Source: Alteromonas sp. IB21
GTDB lineage: Bacteria; Pseudomonadota; Gammaproteobacteria; Enterobacterales; Alteromonadaceae
Direction: 5' to 3'
Length of the DNA stretch: 56,197 bases
NCBI RefSeq assembly: GCF_016405965.1
Contig: NZ_JAEFCD010000032.1
Span: 1 to 56,197 of the forward strand
This document shows positions 45,561 to 54,604 of this stretch, piece by piece. Position 1 is the first letter of the stretch. Each line of letters opens with the position of its first letter. The position numbers were made by a program, and so were the translations under genes. The notes beneath the pieces are model-generated. The model saw nothing but the letters and a program-made list of their open reading frames with translations, made no database searches and was not told the DNA's origin.

Positions 45561-46145
45561 CTAATACACAAGCCTGTTGTTTTCGACCATAAAACATGAC
45601 ATTCCACCAGCTAACGCTGCTTTTCTTCCCATCTCAGTGTCTTCAAAAACTACACAGAATTGTGGGTCAACACCCATGAGTTCTGCGGCTCGCACAAAAG
45701 TTTCGGGATGAGGTTTTCCATTAGCTACATCATCAGAAGTGACTAGGGCGGATAACTGGGATAAAAGACCGTGTTTATCTAGTACCGATTGTGCATGTTG
45801 TTTGTCGGAACCCGTCCCTACAGCAATCGGCATGCTCGCTTTATAGTGATTAAATACTTCTAACGTGTCTTGTATTAAATTCGGTATATGATCCAAACGC
45901 TCGAACGCCTGTTTTTTATATACGGCAACCTCAGAAGGGTTATGGTTTTTACCGTACTTCGCATTCATCAATTGCACCGTTTCAATTGTAGGTACACCAC
46001 CAAGACTGTGCTGATATGCACGGTCAAAAGGATAATCGAATGCACTGCAAGTCAATTGCCACGCATCAATATGCGCCCCCATTGAGTCGACGAGTGTGCC
46101 ATCCATATCAAAAATAATGGCTTTGTAATTACTTAAGTCAATCAT
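45561..46145 (-). CDS. HAD-superfamily phosphatase (YqaB-like)
   Basis: This 194-residue haloacid dehalogenase-like hydrolase has the catalytic motif I FDMDGTLVDS (nucleophile and acid Asp), a helical cap with GGVPTIETV, motif II GTGSD, motif III with SDDVANGKPHPETF and motif IV FEDTEMG. It resembles beta-phosphoglucomutase-like phosphatases such as E. coli YqaB, which remove phosphate from sugar phosphates. It lies 29 bases after the MFS gene on the same strand, so the two are probably co-transcribed. The substrate is not known. Confidence 0.85.
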   Translation of the reverse strand: MIDLSNYKAIIFDMDGTLVDSMGAHIDAWQLTCSAFDYPFDRAYQHSLGGVPTIETVQLMNAKYGKNHNPSEVAVYKKQAFERLDHIPNLIQDTLEVFNHYKASMPIAVGTGSDKQHAQSVLDKHGLLSQLSALVTSDDVANGKPHPETFVRAAELMGVDPQFCVVFEDTEMGRKAALAGGMSCFMVENNRLVY

Positions 46146-46174
46146 GGCCGCGTACTTCCTTTCATAAAGTCTTT

Positions 46175-47530
46175 TTATGCTGTTAAAACATCTTTTGCTT
46201 TGACCGCGTCAAAATCTCGATTGACCTTTAAATAGACTGCGTTGCTTTCACTGCTCAACGTTACTTCAAGTACACCTGGTACCGACATTAATTGACCTTC
46301 GATAGCACCAGTATCAGCATTATTGAATTGTCCATGCATCATCACCCGTTTTACGCGGCTCACCTCTTTTACACCGAAAATGATGAAAAGCCATACAAGC
46401 GTGCTTGCAGCACCGATACCATAAGCCAACTCTTGCGACCATATATCCGTAACCAATCCAGATATTACACCGCCTAAGAATGCGCCGAAAAACTGAAAGC
46501 TTGCATAAAGTCCCATCGCCGTGCCTTTTTGACCTGCGGGGGCAATGCTAGATACCAAGGCTGGAAAGTTCGCTTCTAAGTAATTAAACCCAGTAAAGAA
46601 TAAGACTACCGCCGCAGTTACCCACCACCAGCTATTATCTTCTAAACTCAGCGCTAAAAACGCGCCACCCATTAACACAACGCCGGTTATAAGGAGTGAT
46701 TTAGGCGTACGGCCTCTTGCTGCTCCCATCATTACAATTAGACCAACAATTGACGCGCCTAGAACAGGTAAATAAACCGTCCAGTGACTGTCTAAGGTCA
46801 TATCAAAATTCAGCAGCGTAACCGGCAGTTGCACGAACAGCAGCGTTATCATCATATGAAGAATCATAACGCTAATGTTTAAACGCCATAATTGAGAAGA
46901 GAATACCAAGCGCTTTAACTGATCTTTTTGTGGCAGTGTATCGCCACTACTTAACTGCACACCGTTCGGCACTACCCATTTAACCAATGGCATACATAGG
47001 ATGGCCAATATGCCCGTAATACCAAAAACACCAGCGAGACCATAGCTGTTGGCAATGAGTGGCCCCAGAATTACGGCTAGATAGAATGAAAAGCCAATAG
47101 CGATCCCGATAATCGCTAGAACCTTCGCTCTCTGGCTTTCGCGACTTACATCGGTAGCCAATGCCATTATTGCGCCTGCTATAGCCCCCGCACCTTGAAG
47201 AATACGCCCAACAATCATCATGACCATGCTGTCGGCATTGGCCGCCACAAAGCTTCCTATGGCAAATACAGCAAGCCCTAATAAGATAACAGGCTTACGT
47301 CCCCATTTATCAGACATCATGCCCATGGGAATTTGAAGCGCAGCCTGCGTCAAGCCGTAACCGCCCACAGCAAGTCCAACCAACAGTGGCGAATAATCTG
47401 GATAGTCCATCGCGGCAACAGCCAACACGGGCATAACCATGAACAACCCCATCATGCGTAAAACGTAAACGGAGGCGAGTGCAAGCGCGGCGCGCAATTC
47501 CAAAGCGTTCAAAGCGTCTGTGTCCCTCAA
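46175..47530 (-). CDS. MFS transporter with C-terminal YAM-like domain (YajR-like)
   Basis: A 12-helix major facilitator with the conserved MSDKWGRKPVILLG loop between helices 2 and 3 and a RILQGAGAIAGAIMAL segment. The 451 residues end, after helix 12, in a soluble ferredoxin-like domain (about 395-451). This is like the YAM domain of E. coli YajR. YajR-type carriers are thought to be proton-driven exporters with unknown natural substrate. In related genera the MFS gene lies next to uvrA and ssb; here ssb is about 10 kb away. Confidence 0.85.
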   Translation of the reverse strand: MRDTDALNALELRAALALASVYVLRMMGLFMVMPVLAVAAMDYPDYSPLLVGLAVGGYGLTQAALQIPMGMMSDKWGRKPVILLGLAVFAIGSFVAANADSMVMMIVGRILQGAGAIAGAIMALATDVSRESQRAKVLAIIGIAIGFSFYLAVILGPLIANSYGLAGVFGITGILAILCMPLVKWVVPNGVQLSSGDTLPQKDQLKRLVFSSQLWRLNISVMILHMMITLLFVQLPVTLLNFDMTLDSHWTVYLPVLGASIVGLIVMMGAARGRTPKSLLITGVVLMGGAFLALSLEDNSWWWVTAAVVLFFTGFNYLEANFPALVSSIAPAGQKGTAMGLYASFQFFGAFLGGVISGLVTDIWSQELAYGIGAASTLVWLFIIFGVKEVSRVKRVMMHGQFNNADTGAIEGQLMSVPGVLEVTLSSESNAVYLKVNRDFDAVKAKDVLTA

Positions 47531-47877
47531 TAAATAGAATCAAAAAACAAAATTGTGCGCAGAGAACACCTGTTTCTGCAGCGACAATAACAAGGTCGCG
47601 AAGTGTAGCATAAATATCATTTACGCCCACTTACCTTAAATTCGATTAATACAATTGATGCTTTTCTCACTGATGATATTGATTTGGCCCTTTTGCACCT
47701 TAAGGGGTTTAAAAGTGGGGATAAAATCACCATTTTACAATGCAGTTCGGATGTTGTGTTCGTGAGCTTATTTCCATGAGGTGATCTGCTCTCTCCACTC
47801 ACAGTATAACTTGATTGTCATATCACTTTACTTGACACCTATGGCATACTGATTCTTTAACTCTCATTTAGGCTTCA
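47531..47877. other. Divergent gap between the MFS gene and uvrA
   Basis: A 347-base gap that should hold promoters for both genes. I saw no proper LexA box (CTGT-N8-ACAG), although uvrA is often damage-inducible. No RNA gene or clear hairpin was seen. Confidence 0.4.
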
Positions 47878-50709
47878 ATGGATAAAATCGAAATTCGCGG
47901 TGCTCGCACCCATAATCTGAAAAACATCGATTTAACACTGCCACGAGACAAACTGGTGGTGATTACCGGCCTTTCAGGCTCGGGCAAATCGTCTCTTGCA
48001 TTTGACACGCTCTATGCAGAAGGTCAGCGTCGTTACGTTGAGTCTTTGTCTGCCTACGCTCGTCAGTTTCTTTCTATGATGGAAAAACCCGATGTTGATC
48101 ATATTGAGGGTTTGTCACCTGCAATATCCATTGAGCAAAAATCAACGTCACATAACCCCCGCTCAACGGTGGGAACGATTACCGAAGTATACGACTACTT
48201 ACGTCTAATGTTTGCTCGAGTGGGCACACCTCGCTGTCCTGACCACGATGTACCGCTTGATGCCCAAACGGTGAGTCAGATGGTGGACAAAGTGTTAGCC
48301 ATGCCCGAAGGCAGCAAGCTAATGCTATTAGCGCCTATCGTGAAAGAGCGTAAAGGTGAGCACGTCAAAACCCTGCAGAATTTATCAGCACAAGGTTTTA
48401 TTCGTGCTCGCATAGACGGAGAGGTGTGCGATTTATCTGATCCTCCTCCGTTAGACTTGCACAAGAAGCACACCATCGAGGTGGTAGTGGACCGTTTCAA
48501 AGTACGCGACGATATGGCCCTTCGATTATCTGAGTCTTTTGAAACAGCCCTTAACCTGGCAGGCGGTAATGCGGTTGTGGCAGATATGGACGACAAGGAT
48601 GCAGAGGAAATTGTATTCTCCGCAAACTTTGCTTGTCCGCACTGTGGATACAGTATCAGTGAACTAGAACCTCGTTTATTTTCGTTCAACAATCCTGCCG
48701 GTGCCTGCCCTACCTGTGACGGTTTAGGTACAAGACAGTTCTTTGACCCTGCTCGGGTAGTCGGTAACACTGAACTAAGTCTGTCAGGCGGTGCTATTCG
48801 AGGTTGGGATAAACGAAGCTACTACTATTTCCAAATGCTTCAAGCAGTGGCTGAGCATTACAAGTTCAGCCTAACGGCTCCCTTCGAAGATTTAGATAAA
48901 GAACACCAAGATATTGTTCTTTATGGTTCTAAAGGCAAATCGCTTTCGTTTAAGTACATTAACGAGCGCGGTGATGTAATGGAGCGCAAGCATCCATTCG
49001 AGGGTATTATTCCGAACATGGAACGCCGCTATCGTGAAACAGAATCTAATTCTGTACGCGAAGAACTCGCTAAACATTTGAGCCAGCAGCACTGTAGCAG
49101 TTGTAGCGGCACTCGCCTTCGCGTTGAAGCGCGCAATGTGTTTATTCAAGACACAAATTTGCCTGCCATTGCGAATATGTCTATCGCCGATGCTTATAGC
49201 TTTTTTGAAACGCTGAATCTTGAAGGACAGCGAGCGCAAATAGCCGAAAAGATTTTAAAAGAAATCATGGACCGCCTGCGCTTTCTGGTTAACGTAGGCC
49301 TCAACTATCTGTCTATGTCGCGAAGCGCCGATACATTGTCAGGTGGTGAAGCACAGCGTATTCGACTGGCTAGCCAAATTGGCGCTGGCCTCGTTGGTGT
49401 AATGTACGTGTTGGATGAGCCTTCCATCGGGCTGCATCAACGGGACAACGAGCGATTGCTGAATACCCTTACGCATTTACGTGACTTAGGAAATACTGTT
49501 TTGGTTGTTGAGCACGATGAAGACGCCATCCGAGAAGCAGACTATATCGTTGATATCGGCCCTGGTGCAGGTGTGCATGGTGGCGAAATAATCGCTGAGG
49601 GCTCGTTGGAGGATATTAAAAATAGTGAACATTCACTTACAGGAAAATATCTTTCAGGAAGGGAAAAAATTGATATTCCAGCGTCGCGAACGCCTGTCAA
49701 AGACGATAAGTGGTTAGAACTCAAGGGCGCAACGGGTAACAACCTACAGTCGGTAGATTTGCGAATTCCCACGGGCGTAATGACCTGCGTCACTGGCGTA
49801 TCCGGCTCTGGAAAGTCGACGTTAATCAACGACACTTTTTACAAGATTGCGCAGCGAGAATTGAATAAAGCAACCACTGCTGAACCAGCGCCGCACAAAA
49901 GCATGACGGGGTTGGAGCAACTGGATAAAGTGGTTGATATTGACCAAAGCCCCATTGGCAGAACCCCCCGCTCTAACCCCGCGACCTATGCAGGTATTTT
50001 CACGCCTATTCGTGAAATGTTCGCAGGTACGCAAGAGTCTCGTTCACGTGGCTACAAGCCTGGTCGCTTTAGCTTTAACGTAAAAGGTGGTCGCTGTGAA
50101 GCGTGTCAGGGTGACGGCGTAATTAAAGTGGAAATGCACTTTTTGCCAGATGTGTATGTGCCATGTGATGTATGTCAGGGCAAACGCTACAACCGTGAAA
50201 CGTTAGAGATTAAGTACAAAGATAAAAACATCCATGAAGTGTTGGAAATGACCGTGGAAGATGCGCGCGAGTTTTTCGATGCAATCCCGTCTATTTCTCG
50301 CAAATTGCAGACACTGATGGATGTAGGCTTATCGTACATTCGACTGGGACAAGCTGCTACCACGTTATCTGGTGGTGAGGCACAACGGGTCAAGTTGGCA
50401 AAAGAGTTATCAAAAAGAGACACTGGGCAGACGCTTTACATCTTGGATGAGCCAACCACGGGTTTGCACTTCCACGATATTAAGCAGTTATTAGCCGTAC
50501 TTCACAGACTACGCGATCACGGTAATACCGTTGTGGTTATTGAGCATAACCTTGATGTGATTAAAACCGCAGACTGGATTGTCGACCTTGGACCAGAGGG
50601 CGGATCCGGAGGTGGCCAGATTATTGCAGAGGGAACACCTGAGCATGTGGCCCAACAAGAAGTCTCACATACTGGAAGATTCCTTAAGCCCATGCTCAAT
50701 CAAGCTTAA
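47878..50709 (+). CDS. uvrA: Excinuclease ABC subunit A
   Basis: UvrA recognises DNA damage and loads UvrB in nucleotide excision repair. The 943 residues match the family. Two ABC ATPase halves are seen: Walker [24 protein letters not shown] (about 31-53) and [14 protein letters not shown] (about 640), with signature motifs [12 protein letters not shown] and [12 protein letters not shown]. The first zinc site is CPHCG...CPTCDG and the second is CEACQG...CDVCQG. The length and both zinc sites are intact. Confidence 0.99.
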   Translation: MDKIEIRGARTHNLKNIDLTLPRDKLVVITGLSGSGKSSLAFDTLYAEGQRRYVESLSAYARQFLSMMEKPDVDHIEGLSPAISIEQKSTSHNPRSTVGTITEVYDYLRLMFARVGTPRCPDHDVPLDAQTVSQMVDKVLAMPEGSKLMLLAPIVKERKGEHVKTLQNLSAQGFIRARIDGEVCDLSDPPPLDLHKKHTIEVVVDRFKVRDDMALRLSESFETALNLAGGNAVVADMDDKDAEEIVFSANFACPHCGYSISELEPRLFSFNNPAGACPTCDGLGTRQFFDPARVVGNTELSLSGGAIRGWDKRSYYYFQMLQAVAEHYKFSLTAPFEDLDKEHQDIVLYGSKGKSLSFKYINERGDVMERKHPFEGIIPNMERRYRETESNSVREELAKHLSQQHCSSCSGTRLRVEARNVFIQDTNLPAIANMSIADAYSFFETLNLEGQRAQIAEKILKEIMDRLRFLVNVGLNYLSMSRSADTLSGGEAQRIRLASQIGAGLVGVMYVLDEPSIGLHQRDNERLLNTLTHLRDLGNTVLVVEHDEDAIREADYIVDIGPGAGVHGGEIIAEGSLEDIKNSEHSLTGKYLSGREKIDIPASRTPVKDDKWLELKGATGNNLQSVDLRIPTGVMTCVTGVSGSGKSTLINDTFYKIAQRELNKATTAEPAPHKSMTGLEQLDKVVDIDQSPIGRTPRSNPATYAGIFTPIREMFAGTQESRSRGYKPGRFSFNVKGGRCEACQGDGVIKVEMHFLPDVYVPCDVCQGKRYNRETLEIKYKDKNIHEVLEMTVEDAREFFDAIPSISRKLQTLMDVGLSYIRLGQAATTLSGGEAQRVKLAKELSKRDTGQTLYILDEPTTGLHFHDIKQLLAVLHRLRDHGNTVVVIEHNLDVIKTADWIVDLGPEGGSGGGQIIAEGTPEHVAQQEVSHTGRFLKPMLNQA

Positions 50710-50758
50710 GCTTGCGTTGAGCGATTAATATCGTCATAAGATGCGCGGCTTTTACGAT

Positions 50759-50787
50759 AGGTTGCTGTGTAAATTACACGGCAACCT
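50759..50787 (+). repeat. Long stem-loop after uvrA
   Basis: AGGTTGC and GCAACCT, with inner arms GTGTAA and TTACAC and one T-G pair, make an almost continuous 14-base stem with a one-base centre. It lies 50 bases after the uvrA stop. No T tract follows at once, so it may be a processing hairpin rather than a simple terminator. Confidence 0.55.
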
Positions 50788-50912
50788 GTAAAAAGTGCGT
50801 TTTATTTGATGATTTTTTCGTTTTTTCGCGCTGGTCAGAGCTTGTTTTGGCAAATCATACGTTACGATGATTTATGTGAATTTTGCAGTAAGAATTGCTG
50901 GAGCGAAACCCA

Positions 50913-51080
50913 ATGACTCAAACGCCGCCACTAGCCTTAGTGAAAACTTGGTATCACCTTCTTTCGTCGTCTGAAGACAATGACGTAAAAGCGCGCGCAC
51001 AAGAAATGCTGTTAAATGCCTTCGAGTCGCCTGAAGCGATTGCGATTTATCTTAAAGAGCATAATATTCTTAAGCACTGA
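50913..51080 (+). CDS. Short conserved-looking protein of unknown function
   Basis: From ATG 50913 (GGAG nine bases upstream) the gene encodes a 55-residue protein made of alternating hydrophobic and charged residues (MTQTPPLALVKTWYHLLSS...). It would fold as two short helices. It is cytoplasmic, has no signal peptide and ends just before the strong hairpin at 51088. A good ribosome site and well-formed amphipathic pattern favour a real gene. I do not recognise the family. Confidence 0.6.
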   Translation: MTQTPPLALVKTWYHLLSSSEDNDVKARAQEMLLNAFESPEAIAIYLKEHNILKH

Positions 51081-51081
51081 T

Positions 51082-51122
51082 CAAAAAAGCCTTAGCGTAG
51101 TAGGCGATACTACGCTAAGGCT
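51082..51122 (-). terminator. Strong hairpin ending the toxin-antitoxin unit
   Basis: AGCCTTAGCGTAGTA (51088-51102) and TACTACGCTAAGGCT (51108-51122) form a perfect 15-base stem with a 5-base loop. On the minus strand it is followed by TTTTTT, so it is the terminator of the parDE operon. On the plus strand no T tract follows, so it would only slow transcription from the small gene at 50913. Confidence 0.9.
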
Positions 51123-51150
51123 CTCAATAAAACAGAGTTCGCTTTTTATG

Positions 51151-51438
51151 TCATTTACGATCTTCGTATTTGACCAATGCAGCAATCTCAATAGTTGCGT
51201 TTACAACCCTGTAAAATATAGAGTGCTTTTGACAAACACTTCGACGATACCCCAAACGAATATCGTCAATAGCTTGAAACAAGTACGGATTATCACAAAG
51301 TAATTCAAAGTGCTCTAGCAGTACCAAATAGTATTTATCTGCCTGTGCTTCTCCCCACTTTTCGAACCCTTCTAAATATAAATTATTTAGGTCTCTATCT
51401 GCTTCATTTGTTAAAACAAGCCTATATCTTTTCACCAC
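51151..51438 (-). CDS. ParE/RelE-family toxin
   Basis: A 95-residue basic protein with the ParE-type fold: LVLTNEADRDLNNLYLEGFEKWGEAQADKYYLVLLEHFELLCDNPYLF, then GYRRSVCQKHSIFYRVVN. The start overlaps the antitoxin gene by 17 bases. Members of this family poison gyrase (ParE) or cut ribosome-bound messenger (RelE). This sequence looks closer to ParE. The conserved late Arg and Tyr are both present. Confidence 0.88.
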   Translation of the reverse strand: MVKRYRLVLTNEADRDLNNLYLEGFEKWGEAQADKYYLVLLEHFELLCDNPYLFQAIDDIRLGYRRSVCQKHSIFYRVVNATIEIAALVKYEDRK

Positions 51439-51676
51439 TGTTCTTCAGCCGTTCCTTTGCTTCAGCCATAATTTGTTGTGGCGTACGCTGACTAAAACCA
51501 CTTTTTTCAGCGTTAATAAGCTTTGCTCGCAACAACTCTTTTTCTTCCTTACTGCGTCGTGCTTGCCTAATCAAATCGTTGATCACGTCACTTTTTGAAG
51601 AGTATTCTTTACTCTCAACTTGAGACTTTAGCCACGCATCGTTAGGCTCCGTGAATGTTATACTCTGTCTACTCAT
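51422..51676 (-). CDS. ParD-like antitoxin
   Basis: An 84-residue protein with the ParD pattern: MSRQSITFTEPNDAWLKSQVESKEYSSKSDVINDLIRQA, a ribbon-helix-helix DNA-binding start, followed by a charged C-terminal tail that would wrap the toxin. It comes first in the pair and overlaps the toxin. Such antitoxins also repress their own promoter. Confidence 0.88.
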   Translation of the reverse strand: MSRQSITFTEPNDAWLKSQVESKEYSSKSDVINDLIRQARRSKEEKELLRAKLINAEKSGFSQRTPQQIMAEAKERLKNSGEKI

Positions 51677-51776
51677 AGCCTTTCTCTGGAATGAACCACA
51701 TTCGCATCAAAATAGCACCAACTTTAAAGTTGTGCAAATATCACTCGCCGAGAATTTTAAAGGCCGGAAATCTCAA

Positions 51777-53279
51777 TTAAGCGTGTTTAGCCGCTTGAAT
51801 AGCTAACCCTTCGCACACCGAGTTAAATGCGTCGTTCTCTAACCGAGGTAGGCCTGTAAGCAGGTTTTCATATAGCGCATCAACCACAATAGGCGATAAA
51901 CTCATACCACCTGTAATCATCACCACTTCTGGTTTTTCACTGCTGTTTTCCAAGCATTCCACCACTAGCGCTTTCACTTTATCAAGCCAAGGCTTCAGCG
52001 CTTTTTTAAGCGAGTCTTGTGAAATCTCTACGTCGAAGTCATCTTCAATATAGTGAAGTGGTAAAGTAATGCTCTGTTTGCTAGAAAGTAGTTCTTTGGC
52101 TAATCGCGCTGAGTTGACAACGCGAGCAGACAGCTTGTTCTCCTGAACAATAAGCAATCGCTCTAGTTGTGCTGGCTCTTTAATCACAGACATGGTTTGA
52201 GAAATATCTAACCCGTAATCGTCAGAGAAAAAGCGGGTGAGTGCCGGAATGTTATCAACCGCACACATATCAGAGAAGTACGTGGGCGGAACAGGAAGCC
52301 CGTTAATCATCTTGAGCCCCATTCCCATTTCTGGGGCAATAGCCTTAAGTACCAAGCTTTTATCGCAATCCATGCCGCCTAAACGCCTACCTGTTACCGA
52401 CAGAACATCGTCTTTGCGATCAAGCTGGCTGGAACGTTCAGGAGAAAGCTTAATACAGCAAATATCCGTGGTACCCCCACCAATATCTACAATCAGCGTA
52501 GTTGTATCTCTTGGTAGAGTTTGCTCAATTTTATACGCCGCTGCGATAGGTTCATCCAAGAAGTTAACATCCGAAAACCCGGCCTTAGTTGCCGCTTCGG
52601 TCATGATTTGAATGGCTTGAGCGTTGCCTTCTTCACCGCGAGTACCATGAAACTTAACGGGCCGACCAATAACAGCGTTATTAACCGCCTTGCCTAGCTG
52701 CTGCTCTGCGCACTGTTTAAAGTACGCCAGTTGCTTAGCAATAATACCGATGAACGCTTGTTTTTGGTCGCCGTCTAGCGATGCGCCTAAGAAGTTCTTA
52801 GGCGAATATATCAACCTACCCTTGTCAGGCATTTTAAGAAAGCGTCTAAACCCTTCTTCACCGAACGCAAACTTGCCGTGCTCTACTAGGCGCAGCAAAG
52901 GAATTTCGTCTAGCGACATAGCATGCATCAATTGCGCAATCGCTTTGCGCTGTAGTGCAGGCTTGTTATGCAAATCGCCGCGCAACGAGTCGATACGGTC
53001 GCTGTACATCGCCTGTTCTTTTGGATCTTTCGCCGAATAATAGCCGTCCTTCGCCTTATCTATTTGCTCATTGATAACGCGCTGTAACTGCGCCACTTTC
53101 GCTTCAATCATAGCATCGGGAGGCGGCGGCAGTTCGTCTTCAAAATAGATGAACACCGAAGAACGGATTTTATTGCCCTTCTTATCTAGCGGGTCAAGTT
53201 TGATGTGCTGATGGGCCGTTCCATCAAAATACACAACCTCAGAATTTGATGTACCGTAGTCAATCCCAATCGCAGTCAT
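51777..53279 (-). CDS. Hsp70-family chaperone, YegD-like
   Basis: This actin-fold ATPase resembles E. coli YegD, a short Hsp70 homologue of unknown role. The ATG at 53279 gives 500 residues; a start at 53336 adds a segment that does not match the family. Phosphate 1 is AIGIDYGTSNSEVVYF, phosphate 2 DIGGGTTDICCIKL and the adenosine loop MITGGMSLSPIV. Between them is a long Lys/Glu-rich insert. It has no Hsp70 substrate-binding domain. Confidence 0.88.
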   Translation of the reverse strand: MTAIGIDYGTSNSEVVYFDGTAHQHIKLDPLDKKGNKIRSSVFIYFEDELPPPPDAMIEAKVAQLQRVINEQIDKAKDGYYSAKDPKEQAMYSDRIDSLRGDLHNKPALQRKAIAQLMHAMSLDEIPLLRLVEHGKFAFGEEGFRRFLKMPDKGRLIYSPKNFLGASLDGDQKQAFIGIIAKQLAYFKQCAEQQLGKAVNNAVIGRPVKFHGTRGEEGNAQAIQIMTEAATKAGFSDVNFLDEPIAAAYKIEQTLPRDTTTLIVDIGGGTTDICCIKLSPERSSQLDRKDDVLSVTGRRLGGMDCDKSLVLKAIAPEMGMGLKMINGLPVPPTYFSDMCAVDNIPALTRFFSDDYGLDISQTMSVIKEPAQLERLLIVQENKLSARVVNSARLAKELLSSKQSITLPLHYIEDDFDVEISQDSLKKALKPWLDKVKALVVECLENSSEKPEVVMITGGMSLSPIVVDALYENLLTGLPRLENDAFNSVCEGLAIQAAKHA

Positions 53280-53463
53280 AGTATGTTCGCTCAAAAAGTT
53301 AGAAGCGGATTGTAATGCAAAAGAAAGAAGCGGCACACCCCTGTAAGGTAATCAAAACACGCCGATTTATTGCTAATCACAGTCGGTTACAGGTGATAGC
53401 TGAAAAGCAGAGCCCTTAATGCTAGAGTGGGAATCAAACTAATAACAACACCTACGAATATTT

Positions 53464-53883
53464 ATGAGCCATTCAGCACCATTAGTTACATCATTCGACG
53501 TGCGTTTTTGTGAAACAGATGCCTTACAACATGTCAGTAACACGGCATTAGTCGCGTGGTTTGAAGCAGCCAGGGAGCCCATTTTCAGAATGTTTACGCC
53601 TGAGCTAGACTTACAAAATTGGCCGCTTATTTTAGCCAGCTACAAGGTCGATTTTTTAGCTCAGATTTTTTATGGCAAACCTGTAACGGTGAAAACCTAC
53701 ATTAGCCGGCTAGGCAACAGTGCATTCGACGTGTTTCAAGAGTTATGGCAAGACGATAAGCTGTGCTCAACCGGCGTGACCACCATGGTACATTTTGACT
53801 ATAAAACACAGCGCTCTGCGCCTATCCCGGATGAAGTGAAATCAGAACTACAGTCACACTTTAAAGAAATATCAACTAAGTAA
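53464..53883 (+). CDS. Acyl-CoA thioesterase (hotdog, 4HBT-like)
   Basis: A 139-residue single hotdog-domain protein of the 4-hydroxybenzoyl-CoA thioesterase family. The family start VRFCETDALQHVSNTALVAWFEAARE (about 11-36) contains the catalytic acid region. It is cytoplasmic. It is divergent from the YegD gene and 22 bases before the oxygenase gene, with which it is probably co-transcribed. The natural acyl-CoA is unknown. Confidence 0.85.
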   Translation: MSHSAPLVTSFDVRFCETDALQHVSNTALVAWFEAAREPIFRMFTPELDLQNWPLILASYKVDFLAQIFYGKPVTVKTYISRLGNSAFDVFQELWQDDKLCSTGVTTMVHFDYKTQRSAPIPDEVKSELQSHFKEISTK

Positions 53884-53905
53884 CAGAGCGCAGTACGAGG
53901 TATCC

Positions 53906-54604
53906 ATGAGCGATTTAATTGAAGTTATTGATGATGTGTTACCACCAGAGCTGTGCAAGCAACTCATGGAACGCTTCGAAAGCAGCCCTAATTTGTCTCA
54001 AGGGCGTACTGGCGGTGGCGTCGACTTAGATAAAAAGCGCAGCATGGATGTGTCGATAAGCCGCAACCCCGAGTTTAAAGACTTATTTCAGCAAGTGATG
54101 CAGCACACGGGGCAGCAGCTGGTCTCCTACATTGAAAAGTACTATTTTGCGCTTGTAGGGCCTATTGGCTTAACCGTACGCCATCCCAAAACAGGCGAAC
54201 CGGTAAAAGTCACAGGAGAGAACTTTGAAGAGGTAGGTAAACCCAATTTGGCGAATTTGGTAAATTACCTGTTTCGGGTTGGCGACGTAAATGCACAGCG
54301 CTATACCGCAGGCAATGGCGGCTACCCTTACTGGCATTCAGAAGTCTATCCACAGCTTCAACATAACGATGCACTACACCGCGTATTGCTGTTTATGTAC
54401 TACTTAAACGATGTGGAAGAAGGCGGCGAGACGGAATTTTATTATCAAAACCGTGCGGTTAAGCCTAAAGCAGGCAGAATGGTGATTGCGCCCGCCTATT
54501 TTACGCACACACACCGCGGCCAAATTCCAAAAAGTAACGACAAGTACATTTTAACGTCGTGGCTTCTATTTAACCGCGCTGAACAGATTTATACGCAAGG
54601 CTAG
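53906..54604 (+). CDS. 2-oxoglutarate/Fe(II)-dependent oxygenase (prolyl 4-hydroxylase-like)
   Basis: A 232-residue protein with the double-stranded beta-helix oxygenase pattern. The iron ligands would be His144 and Glu146 (YPYWHSEVYP) and His203 (THTHRGQIP), with Lys213 for 2-oxoglutarate. The carboxylate is Glu rather than the usual Asp. A DVEEGGETEFYY segment typical of prolyl 4-hydroxylase-type enzymes lies between. Its stop overlaps by four bases the stop of the convergent DapA-family gene. The substrate is unknown. Confidence 0.82.
   Translation: MSDLIEVIDDVLPPELCKQLMERFESSPNLSQGRTGGGVDLDKKRSMDVSISRNPEFKDLFQQVMQHTGQQLVSYIEKYYFALVGPIGLTVRHPKTGEPVKVTGENFEEVGKPNLANLVNYLFRVGDVNAQRYTAGNGGYPYWHSEVYPQLQHNDALHRVLLFMYYLNDVEEGGETEFYYQNRAVKPKAGRMVIAPAYFTHTHRGQIPKSNDKYILTSWLLFNRAEQIYTQG

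Noticed and set aside
47790..47812. LexA-like box before uvrA
   Set aside because: CTGC...ACAG has the wrong arm and spacing. No valid SOS box was found in the gap by eye.
48276..48770. Minus-strand open frame of 164 codons within uvrA
   Set aside because: It is an antisense shadow of a strongly conserved gene, with no recognisable protein features.
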